Below are positions 1 to 8,772 of a stretch of DNA of 64,000 nt, piece by piece. The translations under genes were made by a program, and so were the position numbers. The stretch is taken from NCBI GenBank assembly GCA_016721875.1, contig JADKHG010000005.1, forward strand, positions 124,001 through 188,000, given 5' to 3'. Each line of letters begins with the position of its first letter. Position 1 is the stretch's first letter. This DNA is from Sphingomonadales bacterium (lineage in GTDB: Bacteria > Pseudomonadota > Alphaproteobacteria > Sphingomonadales > Sphingomonadaceae). The notes below the pieces were generated by a model. It searched no databases and had not been told where the DNA came from. It was given only the letters and a program-made list of their open reading frames with translations.

Positions 1-24
1 TTGCGACACAACACCGATTGCCAT

Positions 25-53
25 TTGTTTTTGCTGCACTGCGGCATTATAGT
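25..53 (+). promoter_or_regulatory. Candidate sigma-70 promoter of the thiolase gene
   Basis: TTGTTT at 25-30 and TATAGT at 48-53 are separated by 17 bases and lie about 37 bases upstream of the thiolase ATG at 90. The spacing and the -10 hexamer fit a housekeeping promoter. The -35 hexamer is weak, and no transcript evidence is available. Confidence 0.35.
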
Positions 54-89
54 TGCGCGACTCTGTTATCAGCCTGAAGGAAAATTTCG

Positions 90-1280
90 ATGAGCAGCAC
101 CGATCCGGTCGTAATCCTGTCCTATGCCCGCACCCCGATGGGAGCGATGCAGGGCGCGCTATCCGATGTTGCCGCGACCGACCTGGGCGCGACCGCAGTG
201 AAGGCCGCTGTCGAACGCTCGGGTGTTTCAGGCGACGCTATCGAACGCATCTATATGGGCTGCGTGCTGCCCGCCGGATTGGGTCAGGCCCCTGCCCGTC
301 AGGCCGCGATCAAGGCAGGTCTGCCCAAATCGGTACAGGCAACCACGGTCAACAAGGTGTGCGGATCAGGAATGCAGACCGTGATCATGGGCGCCGAAGC
401 CATTGCCGCCGGTTCCGCTGACTATATCGTCGCCGGTGGGATGGAGAGCATGACCAACGCGCCCTATATCCTGAAAAAGCATCGCAGCGGCGCGCGCATC
501 GGCCATGACACTGCCTATGACCATATGTTCCTCGACGGGCTGGAAGACGCCTATGAACCCGGCCGCGCTATGGGCACTTTTGCGCAGGAAACCGCCGACG
601 AATATCAACTGACTCGCGAAGCGCAGGATGCTTATTCGATTGAATCGTTGCGCCGCGCGCAAGAGGCGATTGCCACCGGCGCATTCAAATCCGAAATCAC
701 CCCGGTCACCGTGGTCAGCCGTGCGGGCGAAACCATTGTCGATACCGACGAAGCCCCCGGCAAGGGCCGCCCCGACAAAATCCCGACTTTGAAACCCGCC
801 TTCGCCAAGGATGGCACGATCACCGCGGCGACCTCCTCGTCGATTTCTGACGGTGCCGCAGCCGTGGTGCTCTCGCGTCAATCGACCGCCGACGCCAATG
901 GACAGAAGGCCGTGGCGCGCATCGTTTCGCACGCCGCGCACGCGCAGGAGCCAGCAGCATTTACCACCGCTCCCATTGGCGCAATCAACAAATGCCTTGC
1001 CAAGGCAGGCTGGACGATTGATCAGGTCGACCTGTTCGAAGTCAACGAAGCCTTTGCCTGCGTCGCGATGTTCGCGATGCGCGACCTTGGCATTCCGCAT
1101 GAGAAAATCAACGTCCACGGCGGAGCAACCGCGCTCGGCCATCCCATCGGCGCATCGGGCACGCGTATATTGACGACACTGATCGGCGCGCTGAAGCATA
1201 AGGGGCTGAAGCGCGGCATCGCCTCTTTGTGCATCGGCGGCGGTGAAGCAACGGCGGTTGCAGTGGAGATTGTGGACTGA
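90..1280 (+). CDS. Acetyl-CoA C-acyltransferase (thiolase)
   Basis: This is a 396-residue thiolase, the normal length for the biosynthetic and beta-oxidation families. It condenses or cleaves acyl-CoA with CoA in the cytoplasm. The acyl-accepting cysteine is Cys91 in the motif NKVCGSGMQT. The C-terminal catalytic motifs NVHGGATALGHPIG and CIGGGEA are both present. The ATG at 90 follows the purine-rich site GAAGGAAAA at good spacing. A PfpI-family gene follows 14 bases after the stop, so the two may share a transcript. Whether the enzyme works in fatty acid degradation or in acetoacetyl-CoA synthesis cannot be told from the sequence. The family assignment is secure. Confidence 0.93.
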   Translation: MSSTDPVVILSYARTPMGAMQGALSDVAATDLGATAVKAAVERSGVSGDAIERIYMGCVLPAGLGQAPARQAAIKAGLPKSVQATTVNKVCGSGMQTVIMGAEAIAAGSADYIVAGGMESMTNAPYILKKHRSGARIGHDTAYDHMFLDGLEDAYEPGRAMGTFAQETADEYQLTREAQDAYSIESLRRAQEAIATGAFKSEITPVTVVSRAGETIVDTDEAPGKGRPDKIPTLKPAFAKDGTITAATSSSISDGAAAVVLSRQSTADANGQKAVARIVSHAAHAQEPAAFTTAPIGAINKCLAKAGWTIDQVDLFEVNEAFACVAMFAMRDLGIPHEKINVHGGATALGHPIGASGTRILTTLIGALKHKGLKRGIASLCIGGGEATAVAVEIVD

Positions 1281-1294
1281 GCAGCGTTTCAGCC

Positions 1295-1960
1295 ATGAAC
1301 ATCGTCTTCGTCTTGTTCGACGGGGTGACGCAGCTGGACTTTGCGGGGCCAGTGCAGTTCCTGTCGCGCATTCCAGGGGCGGCGACCCATGTCGTCAGCA
1401 AGGATGGAGCCGCTGTCAAAACCGACGCGGGTTTTTCGATCCTGCCCAATGGTAATTTTGCCAACTGCCCGCAGGCGGATATCTTGTGCGTCCCCGGCGG
1501 CTTTGGCGTTGCCCCGGCACTAGCCGATCAAGAGATTGTCGGCTTTGTGCGCGAACAGGCCAAGGGTGCCGAATGGGTGACCAGCGTCTGCACCGGAGCC
1601 TTCATCCTTGGCGCAGCAGGTTTGTTGCAGGGCAAGCGTGCGACCACGCATTGGGGCTATGCCCATCTTTTGCCATTGGTCGGCGCGGTGCATGAGGATG
1701 CGCGTGTGGTGCGCGACGGCAATCTGCTGACCGCAGGCGGCGTGACCTCCGGCATCGATTTTGCGCTCGAACTGATCGCTGCAGCCAAGGGGCCGGAGCT
1801 TGCACAGACATTGCAGCTCGCGCTCGAATATGACCCTGCCCCGCCCTTTCCCGGCGGTCATCCGCGCAGTGCGCCGCCAGCAATTGTCGAAGGGCTGAAA
1901 GCGCGGGTCTATTCAAAATCGGCGGTGGAGATGGAAGGCGCGATCAACGCACTTCGTTAA
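1295..1960 (+). CDS. DJ-1/PfpI family protein, isocyanide hydratase-like
   Basis: This 221-residue protein belongs to the DJ-1/PfpI superfamily. The nucleophile elbow reads SVCTGAF with Cys99, and an aspartate at position 15 sits in VTQLDFAGP. That Asp plus Cys-Thr pattern is typical of the isocyanide (isonitrile) hydratase branch, which converts isonitriles to N-formamides. The protein has no signal peptide and no AraC-type DNA-binding domain, so it is the stand-alone enzyme form and not a GlxA-type regulator. It starts 14 bases after the thiolase stop. The exact substrate is inference from the branch motif. Confidence 0.8.
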   Translation: MNIVFVLFDGVTQLDFAGPVQFLSRIPGAATHVVSKDGAAVKTDAGFSILPNGNFANCPQADILCVPGGFGVAPALADQEIVGFVREQAKGAEWVTSVCTGAFILGAAGLLQGKRATTHWGYAHLLPLVGAVHEDARVVRDGNLLTAGGVTSGIDFALELIAAAKGPELAQTLQLALEYDPAPPFPGGHPRSAPPAIVEGLKARVYSKSAVEMEGAINALR

Positions 1961-2037
1961 ACTGCACAATTCTCGCTGGACTCGACTCTCACAACCGCGC
2001 TAGCCATTTAATCGAGGGATTAAACGGGAGAGTGAAT

Positions 2038-4224
2038 ATGCGTAGCGCGCGCTTGGGACTGGCCTTGGCCGTCATGGCTTTACTGGCAACCACCGGCTGC
2101 AAGTTGGTCGATAACAATCCGGGCGCGAAAGACCCCGCTTTTGCCAAGATTGATGGCGAATTTCTGAAAACCGGCGGCGACGGCGACGACTGGGCTTTTC
2201 CTGGACAAAGCTATGGTGAGGCGCGGCACAGCCCGCTGACCAAGATCAACGACAAAAATGTGAGTGAACTTGGCATTGCTTGGTTTGCCGACATGCCCGA
2301 CGCGCGCGGCCATGAATCCACACCAGTCGAGGTCGATGGACGCTTGTTCGTAACCGGCCCATGGTCGAAAGTTTTCGCCTTTGAAGCCAAAACCGGCAAG
2401 CCCTTGTGGCAGTTCGATCCCGAGGTCGATAAATCGCGCGGGGTCAAGGCATGCTGCGACGTCGTCAACCGCGGTGTTGCCGTCTGGAAGGGCAAAATAT
2501 TTGTCGGCACCATCGACGGCCGGCTGATCGCGCTCGATGCCAAAACCGGCGAAGAAATCTGGAGCGCGCAGACGCTCGATCCCAAATCGAACGGCATCAT
2601 CACCGGCTTCCCCCGCGTGGTGAAGGACCTTGTCATCATCGGCAATGGCGGCGCGGAATTTGGCGCGCGCGGCTATGTCACGGCCTATCATGCCGACACC
2701 GGCAAGCAGGCCTGGCGATTCTACACCGTGCCCAATCCGAAGGGCGAGCCCGACAATGCCGCCAGCGACAAGGTACTGAAAGAACGCGCCTATGACACAT
2801 GGAGCAAGGAGCCCAAGAAGGGCGACTGGCGTGAATCCGGCGGTGGCGGCACGGTATGGGACGCGATTGTCTATGATCATGAGCTCGACCAGCTCTATTT
2901 AGGCGTGGGCAATGGCAATCCATGGAATCATGGCATCCGCTCCAACGGCGAAGGTGACAATCTGTTCCTGTCCTCGATCGTCGCGCTGAAGCCGGAGACC
3001 GGCGAATATCTGTGGCATTATCAGGAAACCCCTGGCGAAACATGGGATTATACCGCAACCCAGCCGATCATTCTCGCTACCGAAAAGCGCGAAGGCAAGG
3101 ATGTGAAGGTGCTGTACCACGCACCCAAGAACGGCTTTTTCTTCACGCTAGACCGCAGCAATGGGAAACTGCTCGCGGCTGATCCGTTTATCAAGGGCAT
3201 CACCTGGTCGACCGGCTATGACCTTGCCTCAGGCCGTCCGATTGAAAATCCGGCATCGCGCTATGAAAAGACCGGGCAGCTTTATCTGGCCAATCCGTCG
3301 GCGCTGGGCGCGCACAACTGGCACCCGATGAGCTATAATCCGGCAACGGGTCTGGTCTATATTCCGGCGCAGCAAATTGGCGGTGCCTATCTTCCACCCG
3401 CCGCACCCAATGAACAGGAACGCAAGTCCATGGGTTTCAATACCGGTGGTGCCTTGGCGACGGCTGATCTGCCCGATGACCTCAACATGGTGAAGGCAAT
3501 CCAGGCCGCAACCACGGGCCAGTTGGTGGCGTTCGACCCCAAAACCGGGAAGGCGAAATGGACCGTCGATTATGCCGCGCCCTGGAATGGCGGCACAATG
3601 ACCACCGCCGGTAATCTTGTCTTTCAGGGCGATTCACTGGGCAAGTTCAACGCCTATGCGGCAGACAATGGCAAGTTGCTCTACAGCCTTGATGTGCAGT
3701 CAGGCGTGCTGACCGGCGCATCGACCTACCTTGTCGATGGCGAACAATATGTCGCCTTCATGACCAGCAAGGGCGGGGCCTTCCCGCTGGTGTCGGGCTA
3801 TGCCTCTGGCAAGCATCAGGAACTTCCCAATATCCCGCGGCTGATCGTGCTGAAAATCGGAGGCAAGGGCGCATTGCCCCCGCTGCCCAAGACCGAGCCT
3901 TGGGTGTGGAACCCGCCTGCTTTGATCGGCAGCCCCGAGATTATCGCCGCTGGTACCTCCAACTATCAGCGTTATTGTCTCGTTTGCCACGGCCCGGGTG
4001 CGGTCGGCACTGGCGTGCTGCCTGACCTGCGCAAGTCGGGTACCATCGCCGATGCCGCGATGTTCAAGGGGATCGTCCATGACGGCACGCTTGCCCCCAA
4101 TGGCATGGCGAGCTTCAAACCGGTGATGACGGCGGAGGAAGTCGAAACCATCCGCGCCTATTTGATCAGCCGGGCGCATTTCGCCAAGGCGAACGACGAT
4201 CAATACCGGGTGAGTGGGAAGTGA
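2038..4224 (+). CDS. PQQ-dependent alcohol dehydrogenase with C-terminal cytochrome c (quinohaemoprotein)
   Basis: This is a quinohaemoprotein of about 728 residues that oxidises alcohols in the periplasm and passes electrons through PQQ and a covalent haem c. The beta-propeller carries the vicinal disulphide motif KACCDVVNRG, the catalytic-region motif GETWDYT, and repeated GKxxW propeller segments. The haem-binding CLVCH sits in the C-terminal cytochrome domain, which makes it type II. The N-terminus has a lipobox-like ending (LLATTGC), so it may be a lipoprotein. I chose ATG 2038 over GTG 2032 because GGGAG at 2026-2030 leaves seven bases before the ATG and only one before the GTG. No PQQ biosynthesis genes are nearby. 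The substrate is unknown. Confidence 0.9.
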   Translation: MRSARLGLALAVMALLATTGCKLVDNNPGAKDPAFAKIDGEFLKTGGDGDDWAFPGQSYGEARHSPLTKINDKNVSELGIAWFADMPDARGHESTPVEVDGRLFVTGPWSKVFAFEAKTGKPLWQFDPEVDKSRGVKACCDVVNRGVAVWKGKIFVGTIDGRLIALDAKTGEEIWSAQTLDPKSNGIITGFPRVVKDLVIIGNGGAEFGARGYVTAYHADTGKQAWRFYTVPNPKGEPDNAASDKVLKERAYDTWSKEPKKGDWRESGGGGTVWDAIVYDHELDQLYLGVGNGNPWNHGIRSNGEGDNLFLSSIVALKPETGEYLWHYQETPGETWDYTATQPIILATEKREGKDVKVLYHAPKNGFFFTLDRSNGKLLAADPFIKGITWSTGYDLASGRPIENPASRYEKTGQLYLANPSALGAHNWHPMSYNPATGLVYIPAQQIGGAYLPPAAPNEQERKSMGFNTGGALATADLPDDLNMVKAIQAATTGQLVAFDPKTGKAKWTVDYAAPWNGGTMTTAGNLVFQGDSLGKFNAYAADNGKLLYSLDVQSGVLTGASTYLVDGEQYVAFMTSKGGAFPLVSGYASGKHQELPNIPRLIVLKIGGKGALPPLPKTEPWVWNPPALIGSPEIIAAGTSNYQRYCLVCHGPGAVGTGVLPDLRKSGTIADAAMFKGIVHDGTLAPNGMASFKPVMTAEEVETIRAYLISRAHFAKANDDQYRVSGK

Positions 4225-4229
4225 AGGCA

Positions 4230-4253
4230 ATCCTCTCCGCTTGCGGAGAGGAT
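4230..4253. repeat. Perfect 11-bp stem palindrome after the PQQ dehydrogenase
   Basis: Two perfect 11-base arms (ATCCTCTCCGC and its complement) flank a TT loop, six bases after the stop codon. No T run follows, so it is not a standard intrinsic terminator. Its core resembles the CTCCCGCTTGCGGGAG hairpin found again at 4782, suggesting the same repeat family. It could stabilise the 3' end of the mRNA. Confidence 0.6.
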
Positions 4254-4271
4254 GCCCGATTCGCTATCATC

Positions 4272-4334
4272 TGCCTAAAAATAGGCGGCGTTTTTGGGCA
4301 TTTTCAGCACTTAGGCGATCAAAACCGCCTAAAT
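4272..4334 (+). promoter_or_regulatory. Paired GCCTA/TAGGC inverted repeats upstream of the glnB sigma-54 promoter
   Basis: Two inverted repeats, GCCTA-AAAA-TAGGC at about 4273 and TTAGGCG-ATCAAAAC-CGCCTAA at about 4311-4332, share the half-site TAGGC. They lie within 80 bases upstream of the sigma-54 type promoter. Position suggests enhancer sites for an NtrC-type activator, but the half-site does not match the classical TGCACC consensus. The assignment is a hypothesis. Confidence 0.4.
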
Positions 4335-4347
4335 GGGTTGCCATCAA

Positions 4348-4364
4348 TTGGCACGCTTCTTGAT
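4348..4364 (+). promoter_or_regulatory. Sigma-54 (RpoN) promoter of glnB-glnA
   Basis: The sequence TTGGCACGCTTCTTGAT matches the -24/-12 consensus TTGGCACGNNNNTTGCT at all but one informative base, with the required spacing. It lies 72 bases before the glnB ATG. RpoN plus NtrC control of glnB/glnA is well known in proteobacteria, so the position fits. The transcript would begin near 4375. Confidence 0.75.
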
Positions 4365-4436
4365 TACTAAGGGCATCCACCCGCGCGCGCGGTTTTCATC
4401 CGTTCGCGTCAGGGCGGGCCAGAATAGAGGAAAGCC

Positions 4437-4775
4437 ATGAAAAAGATCGAAGCGATCATCAAGCCTTTCAAGCTCGACGAAGTGAAGGAAGCGCTGCACG
4501 AAGTCGGCGTTTCGGGCATCACCGTGACCGAAGCCAAGGGCTTTGGCCGCCAGAAGGGTCATACCGAACTCTATCGCGGCGCCGAATATGTCGTCGATTT
4601 CCTGCCCAAGGTTAAACTGGAAGTGGTTGTTGATGACGCACTGGCAGAGCGCGTAGTCGAGGCAATCGCCGCCGCTGCCCAGACCGGCCGCATTGGTGAC
4701 GGCAAGATCTTCGTCATCCCCGTCGAAACCGCGCTGCGCATCCGCACCGGTGAACGCGACAACGACGCAGTATAG
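4437..4775 (+). CDS. glnB: Nitrogen regulatory protein P-II
   Basis: This is the 112-residue P-II signal protein. It is a cytoplasmic trimer that reads 2-oxoglutarate, ATP/ADP and glutamine status and controls adenylylation of glutamine synthetase and NtrB. The T-loop is intact, with the uridylylation tyrosine Tyr51 in LYRGAEYVVDF. The C-terminal signature TGRIGDGKIFV is also complete. The gene lies directly upstream of glnA behind a sigma-54 type promoter, the classical alphaproteobacterial arrangement. GlnE, the enzyme it regulates, is encoded at 57982-60664 in this same window. A glnK name would also be possible, but the lack of an amtB neighbour favours glnB. Confidence 0.95.
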   Translation: MKKIEAIIKPFKLDEVKEALHEVGVSGITVTEAKGFGRQKGHTELYRGAEYVVDFLPKVKLEVVVDDALAERVVEAIAAAAQTGRIGDGKIFVIPVETALRIRTGERDNDAV

Positions 4776-4781
4776 TTCTTT

Positions 4782-4877
4782 CTCCCCTCCCGCTTGCGGG
4801 AGGGGTCGGGGGTGGGCCTGATGGGCAGGTCAATCTCCAAACTCCCCACCCCTAACCGCTCCCGCAAGCGGGATAGG
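4782..4877. repeat. Intergenic palindromic repeat between glnB and glnA
   Basis: A hairpin of CTCCCGC-TTGCGGGAG type is followed by a G-rich stretch. A reverse-complement copy closes the element at CCCCACCCC and CTCCCGCAAGCGGGA, so the whole forms a long imperfect palindrome. Elements of this composition are common between genes in sphingomonads. Lying between glnB and glnA, it could act as a partial terminator or RNA-processing site that sets different levels of the two proteins. Confidence 0.6.
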
Positions 4878-4904
4878 AATTAAGCCAAAGAAGGAAAGCA
4901 ACGC

Positions 4905-6307
4905 ATGCGCCAGGACATTTTAAAGCGCATCAAGGACGAAGAAATCGAGTGGGTCGATGTTCGTTTTACGGACCCTCGTGGTGCCTGGCATCACCTGACC
5001 ATGTGCTCCGGCGTCATCGGTGAAGACGAACTGGAAGACGGCCTGATGTTTGACGGATCGTCGATCGAAGGCTGGAAGGCGATCAACGAATCCGACATGA
5101 TCCTGAAGCCCGATCTCGACGCGGTCTATGTCGATCCTTTCTCAGCCACACCGATGCTGATCCTGATTTGCGACATTGTCGAGCCGTCGGACGGTGCGCT
5201 TTATGGCCGCGATCCGCGTTCGACCGCGAAGCGTGCAGAGGCCTATCTGAAGACCACCGGTCTTGGCGACACCGTCTATATCGGACCCGAGCCTGAATTC
5301 TTCATGTTCGACGATGTAACCTTCGAAAACAGCTATAACAGCAGCTCGTACAAGCTGGACGACACCGAAGTGCCAACCAATTCAGACACCAAGTACAAGC
5401 GGGCAATATGGGCCACCGCCCACGTGCCAAGGGCGGCTATTTCCCGGTTGGTCCGGTTGATGTCACCACCGACATCCGTGCCGAAATGGTCACGACGCTG
5501 ATGGAAATGGGCCTGCCCATGGACAAGCATCACCACGAAGTTGCTGCCAGCCAGCACGAACTGGGGCTGACCTTTGGCAAGCTCGTTGAAACCTGCGACC
5601 GCATCCAGATCTACAAATATGTCGTGAAGATGGTGGCCCATGCCTATGGCAAGACCGCGACCTTCATGCCAAAGCCGATCAAGGCCGACAATGGCTCGGG
5701 CATGCACACCCACATTTCGATTTGGAACAACGGCAAGAACACCTTTGCCGGTAACGGCTATGCCGGTCTGTCGGAAACCTGCCTGTATTTCATCGGCGGC
5801 GTTATCAAACATGCAAAGGCCATCAACGCCTTCACCAACCCGACCACCAACAGCTACAAGCGTCTGGTCCCCGGTTTCGAAGCCCCCGTGCTGCTCGCTT
5901 ACTCGGCGCGCAACCGGTCGGCATCGTGCCGCATCCCTTATGGTGCGGGTGAAAAGGCGAAGCGCGTTGAATTCCGCTTCCCCGATCCGCTTGCCAACTC
6001 TTACCTCGCAACATCGGCGCTGCTGATGGCGGGCCTGGACGGCATCCGCAACAAGATCCACCCCGGCGACGCGATGGACAAGAATCTGTACGACCTGCCG
6101 CCCAAGGAATTGAAGAAGGTTCCGACCGTCTGCGGTTCGCTGCGCGAAGCATTGGAAGCACTGACCAAGGATCATGCCTTCCTGCTCGAAGGCGACGTGT
6201 TCACCAAGGACCAGATCGAAGCCTATATGGAATTGAAATGGGAAGAAGTGTCGCGCTGGGAAACCGCACCTTCACCGGTCGAATTCGACATGTATTACAG
6301 CGGCTGA
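4905..6307 (+). CDS. glnA: Type I glutamine synthetase, frame broken by one missing base
   Basis: This is the dodecameric glutamine synthetase that makes glutamine from glutamate, ammonia and ATP. The first 164 codons (4905-5396) carry the N-terminal beta-grasp domain and the metal-binding EPEFFMF motif. The reading then moves to another frame, which continues with GHRPRAKGGYFPV and runs to 6307. Adding one G between 5396 and 5397 restores the expected Tyr-Glu-Ala-Gly-Asn-Met-Gly and gives about 467 residues, the family norm. The adenylylation tyrosine is in DKNLYDLPP. The gene is essential or nearly so and otherwise intact, so the shift is probably a sequencing error. The strong RBS AAGGAAAG precedes the ATG. 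Confidence 0.92.
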
Positions 6308-6328
6308 TTTTTTCCGCACTGCCATACA

Positions 6329-6362
6329 AAAAAGGCGTCCGGAGCGATCCGGGCGCCTTTCC
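6329..6362 (+). terminator. Rho-independent terminator of glnA
   Basis: The stem AAAGGCGTCCGG and CCGGGCGCCTTT surrounds a GAGCGAT-type loop, and the right arm ends in a T run. It lies 20 bases after the glnA stop. It also ends just short of the convergent membrane-protein gene, so it may serve both strands. Confidence 0.8.
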
Positions 6363-6375
6363 TTTGGGATAGCCT

Positions 6376-7020
6376 TCAGCGCGGCATCATCAGTCCGGCG
6401 CGGGCGGTGGCGACAAAGATGGCGAGCAGGAAACCCCCTGCAACCAACGATACTAGCTCAAGCGGCGTGGGCGCTGAGGCAAAGCCAGTGGCAGCGGCTG
6501 AACCCCAGACGAGCAATATTGTCCCGATGCCACAAAAAGCCAGATTGCCCGCATCACGGCTGAGTTGCAGCAGCATTTCGTCATAATATTTCCAGTCACG
6601 AACCGATATGACGACGAACAGCAGCAGCGCCGCAAATATACCGCCCAGTCCGACCGTCGGCGGCACCGCACTTCCCGTTTTCGCAAAGGACAACACCATC
6701 AGCGCCGCCCCCAAAGCGATCATCGAGATCGTCGAACCGGTTAATATGCGGCGTTGCTCGATGATTTCTTCAGCATCCTGCAAATTCAGCACTTTCGAGC
6801 CCAGCCTCGGGCTGGCAATTCCGATGCCGACTAGCAGGCCCATCAACAGGTAGATCAACCCCACACCGGCCAGGATGATTTGATCACCGGCCAATTCGCT
6901 GGGGTCGATAAGGCTCATTCCGGCAAATCCGGCCACCCCACCAAACACACCTCCCGTCAAAAGCTGTATGGCCAGCTTGCGGGTTTTTCGAGCATCATCT
7001 GCTGCAGACATTTTTGTCAT
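6376..7020 (-). CDS. Multi-pass membrane protein paired with an Xre regulator
   Basis: This unknown protein of about 214 residues has roughly six hydrophobic segments, for example VFGGVAGFAGMSLI, LAGVGLIYLLMGLLVGIGI and FAALLLFVVISV. The loops are short and no catalytic motif is visible. I chose ATG 7020, which follows GAGGAAAATTGAG on the minus strand and starts right after the stop of the upstream Xre gene at 7022. HTH-plus-membrane-protein pairs of this kind are common in sphingomonads, and the membrane partner is usually called hypothetical. Regulation is probably through the two palindromes at 7249-7300. Confidence 0.75.
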   Translation of the reverse strand: MTKMSAADDARKTRKLAIQLLTGGVFGGVAGFAGMSLIDPSELAGDQIILAGVGLIYLLMGLLVGIGIASPRLGSKVLNLQDAEEIIEQRRILTGSTISMIALGAALMVLSFAKTGSAVPPTVGLGGIFAALLLFVVISVRDWKYYDEMLLQLSRDAGNLAFCGIGTILLVWGSAAATGFASAPTPLELVSLVAGGFLLAIFVATARAGLMMPR

Positions 7021-7021
7021 C

Positions 7022-7232
7022 TCAATTTTCCTCGGCTTCCCAATGGTCGATAAACAGATCGGGCACATTGCATGAAAACAGCTTTGCCATGCGAAGTGCC
7101 AGCGGCAGACTCCGGATCATATTTGTCGGTTTCAACGGCATTGATTGTTTGCCGCGAAACGCCAAGCCGCCGGGCGAGTTCGCCCTGGCTCCAGCCAGCA
7201 TTTTCGCGATAGTCCTTCAAACGGTTTTCCAA
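7022..7232 (-). CDS. Xre/Cro-type HTH transcriptional regulator, frameshifted
   Basis: This is a short repressor of about 69 residues, built almost entirely from one helix-turn-helix (WSQGELARRLGVSRQTINAVE). After DKYDP the frame breaks. Removing one C from the pair at 7112-7113 (plus strand) restores SLPLALRMAKLF and a tail ending FIDHWEAEEN, with a stop at 7022. That continuation matches the YozG-like family. I prefer a TTG start at 7232 because AGGAG lies eight bases upstream. The GTG at 7241 overlaps that site. The membrane-protein gene follows at once, and twin palindromes lie upstream, so autoregulation is likely. Confidence 0.75.
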
Positions 7233-7248
7233 CTGCCTCACTCCTGCC

Positions 7249-7300
7249 TGTCAAGAGCTCTTTACAGCGCACCGTGCAAACATGTCAAGAGCTCTTTACA
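7249..7300. promoter_or_regulatory. Two identical 18-bp operator-like palindromes
   Basis: TGTCAAGAGCTCTTTACA occurs perfectly twice, at 7249-7266 and 7283-7300, with start points 34 bases apart. Each copy is nearly palindromic around AAGAGCTCTT. On the minus strand each copy ends in TTGACA. The upstream copy supplies a -35, with TAAAGA 18 bases downstream inside the other copy. The layout fits an autoregulated promoter of the Xre gene, with the repressor covering the -35 and -10. The aldehyde dehydrogenase on the plus strand could share this control. Confidence 0.7.
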
Positions 7301-7426
7301 CATCGTGTAATTTGGCTTGCGATGGCGGCAATTGTTGCGGTTCCGCAGTTGACGCGCTGCGAAAAAGTCCCAAATCAAAACCCAAGCGCGGTCGCCTCCG
7401 ACTCGCCCCTGTTGAGGAGAGAAATT

Positions 7427-8772
7427 ATGGACAGCTATCTGAAGCATTATATCAACGGCAAATGGGTCGACAGCATTGGCGGCAAGCGGCACGAAGTGAT
7501 CAGCCCTTCGACCGAAGAACCCTGCACCGAAATCACCCTTGGCACACAGGCCGATGTCGATGCAGCCGTCGCCGCCGCGAAAGAAGCGTTTAAGACATTC
7601 AGCCAGACCAGCCGCGAAGAACGGCTTGCACTTATGGGCCGGATTATCGAGGAATATAAAAAGCGCATTCCCGACTTCGCACAATCGATGGCCAATGAAA
7701 TGGGTGCGCCGGTTAGTTTTGCAACCATGGCACAGGCCCCGGCTGGACTAGGCGGATTTCTTGGCACTATGCCCGCACTGGAGCAATTCTCGTTCAAAGA
7801 ACAGGTTGGCGCGAACACTGTTGTCTATGAACCCATTGGCGTCGTCGGTCTGATCACGCCGTGGAACTGGCCGCTCAATCAGATCGCGCTGAAGGTCGCG
7901 CCTTGCATCGCGGCTGGCAACACGATGGTATTGAAACCATCCGAAGAATGCCCCGGCAACGCGGCAATCTTCGCCGAAGTGATGGATGCGGCCGGTGTGC
8001 CGCCGGGCGTATTCAACCTCGTTCAAGGTGATGGTGTGACTGTGGGCGCGGCAATCTCCGCGCATCCCGACATCGACATGGTCAGCTTCACCGGATCGAC
8101 CCGCGCGGGCTGCCCGACGCCGATTTTGCGACCGTCCTTCCCCCGACGGTGCAGGGCGTCCTCATCAACAGCGGACAAAGCTGCATCGCGCCAACCCGTA
8201 TCCTTGTTCACAAGGACCGCGAGGCCGAGGCAGCGGGCTTTGTCAAAGCCATGTTCGAAGGCACACAGGTCGGCGATCCGTTGCAGGAAGGCGGCCATAT
8301 CGGCCCCGTCGTCAACAAGGCGCAATATGAGAAGATCCAAGGCCTGATCCAGTCAGCCATTGACGAAGGCGCGACGCTCGAAACCGGCGGCACAGATCGG
8401 CCGTCGAACGTCAACCGTGGTTATTATATCAAGCCAACGGTCTTCTCCGGCGTGACGCCCAATATGCGCATTGCCAAGGAAGAGGTGTTCGGTCCGGTTG
8501 CGACGATCATGGCCTATGACGATCTCGATCAGGCAATCGAAGTTGCCAATGACACCGAATATGGCCTGTCGGCGGTGATCTCGGGCGATCCGGCGAAGGC
8601 CGCTACGGTCGCGCCCAAATTGCGTGCTGGCATGGTCGCGATCAACAATTGGGGTCCGGCACCGGGCGCGCCCTTTGGTGGTTACAAGCAATCGGGCAAT
8701 GGCCGCGAGGCTGGCCTGTTTGGCCTGAAGGATTTCATGGAAATCAAGGCGATCAGCGGGCTGCCTGCTTGA
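7427..8772 (+). pseudogene. Aldehyde dehydrogenase family protein with internal deletion
   Basis: This NAD(P)-dependent aldehyde dehydrogenase starts at ATG 7427 after GAGGAGAG. The N-terminal half is intact through GVVGLITPWNWPLNQIA and FTGSTRAG. The sequence then jumps to PDADFATVLPP in another frame and continues to SGQSC (the nucleophilic cysteine) and the normal C-terminus at 8772. About 27 residues plus one base, roughly 82 bp, are missing at about 8108. That segment should contain the ELGGKS motif with the catalytic glutamate. Unlike the other frame breaks here, this is not a homopolymer slip. It may be a real inactivating deletion or a collapsed assembly. The M20 gene overlaps its stop (TGATG). 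Confidence 0.8.

Noticed and set aside
366..1199. Long open frame on the minus strand opposite the thiolase
   Set aside because: It has no family pattern and lies wholly under a well-supported thiolase. Its composition is that of a reversed GC-rich gene.
7249..7300. CRISPR-like repeat pair
   Set aside because: Only two 18-bp palindromic copies, no further repeats and no cas genes. Position fits an operator.
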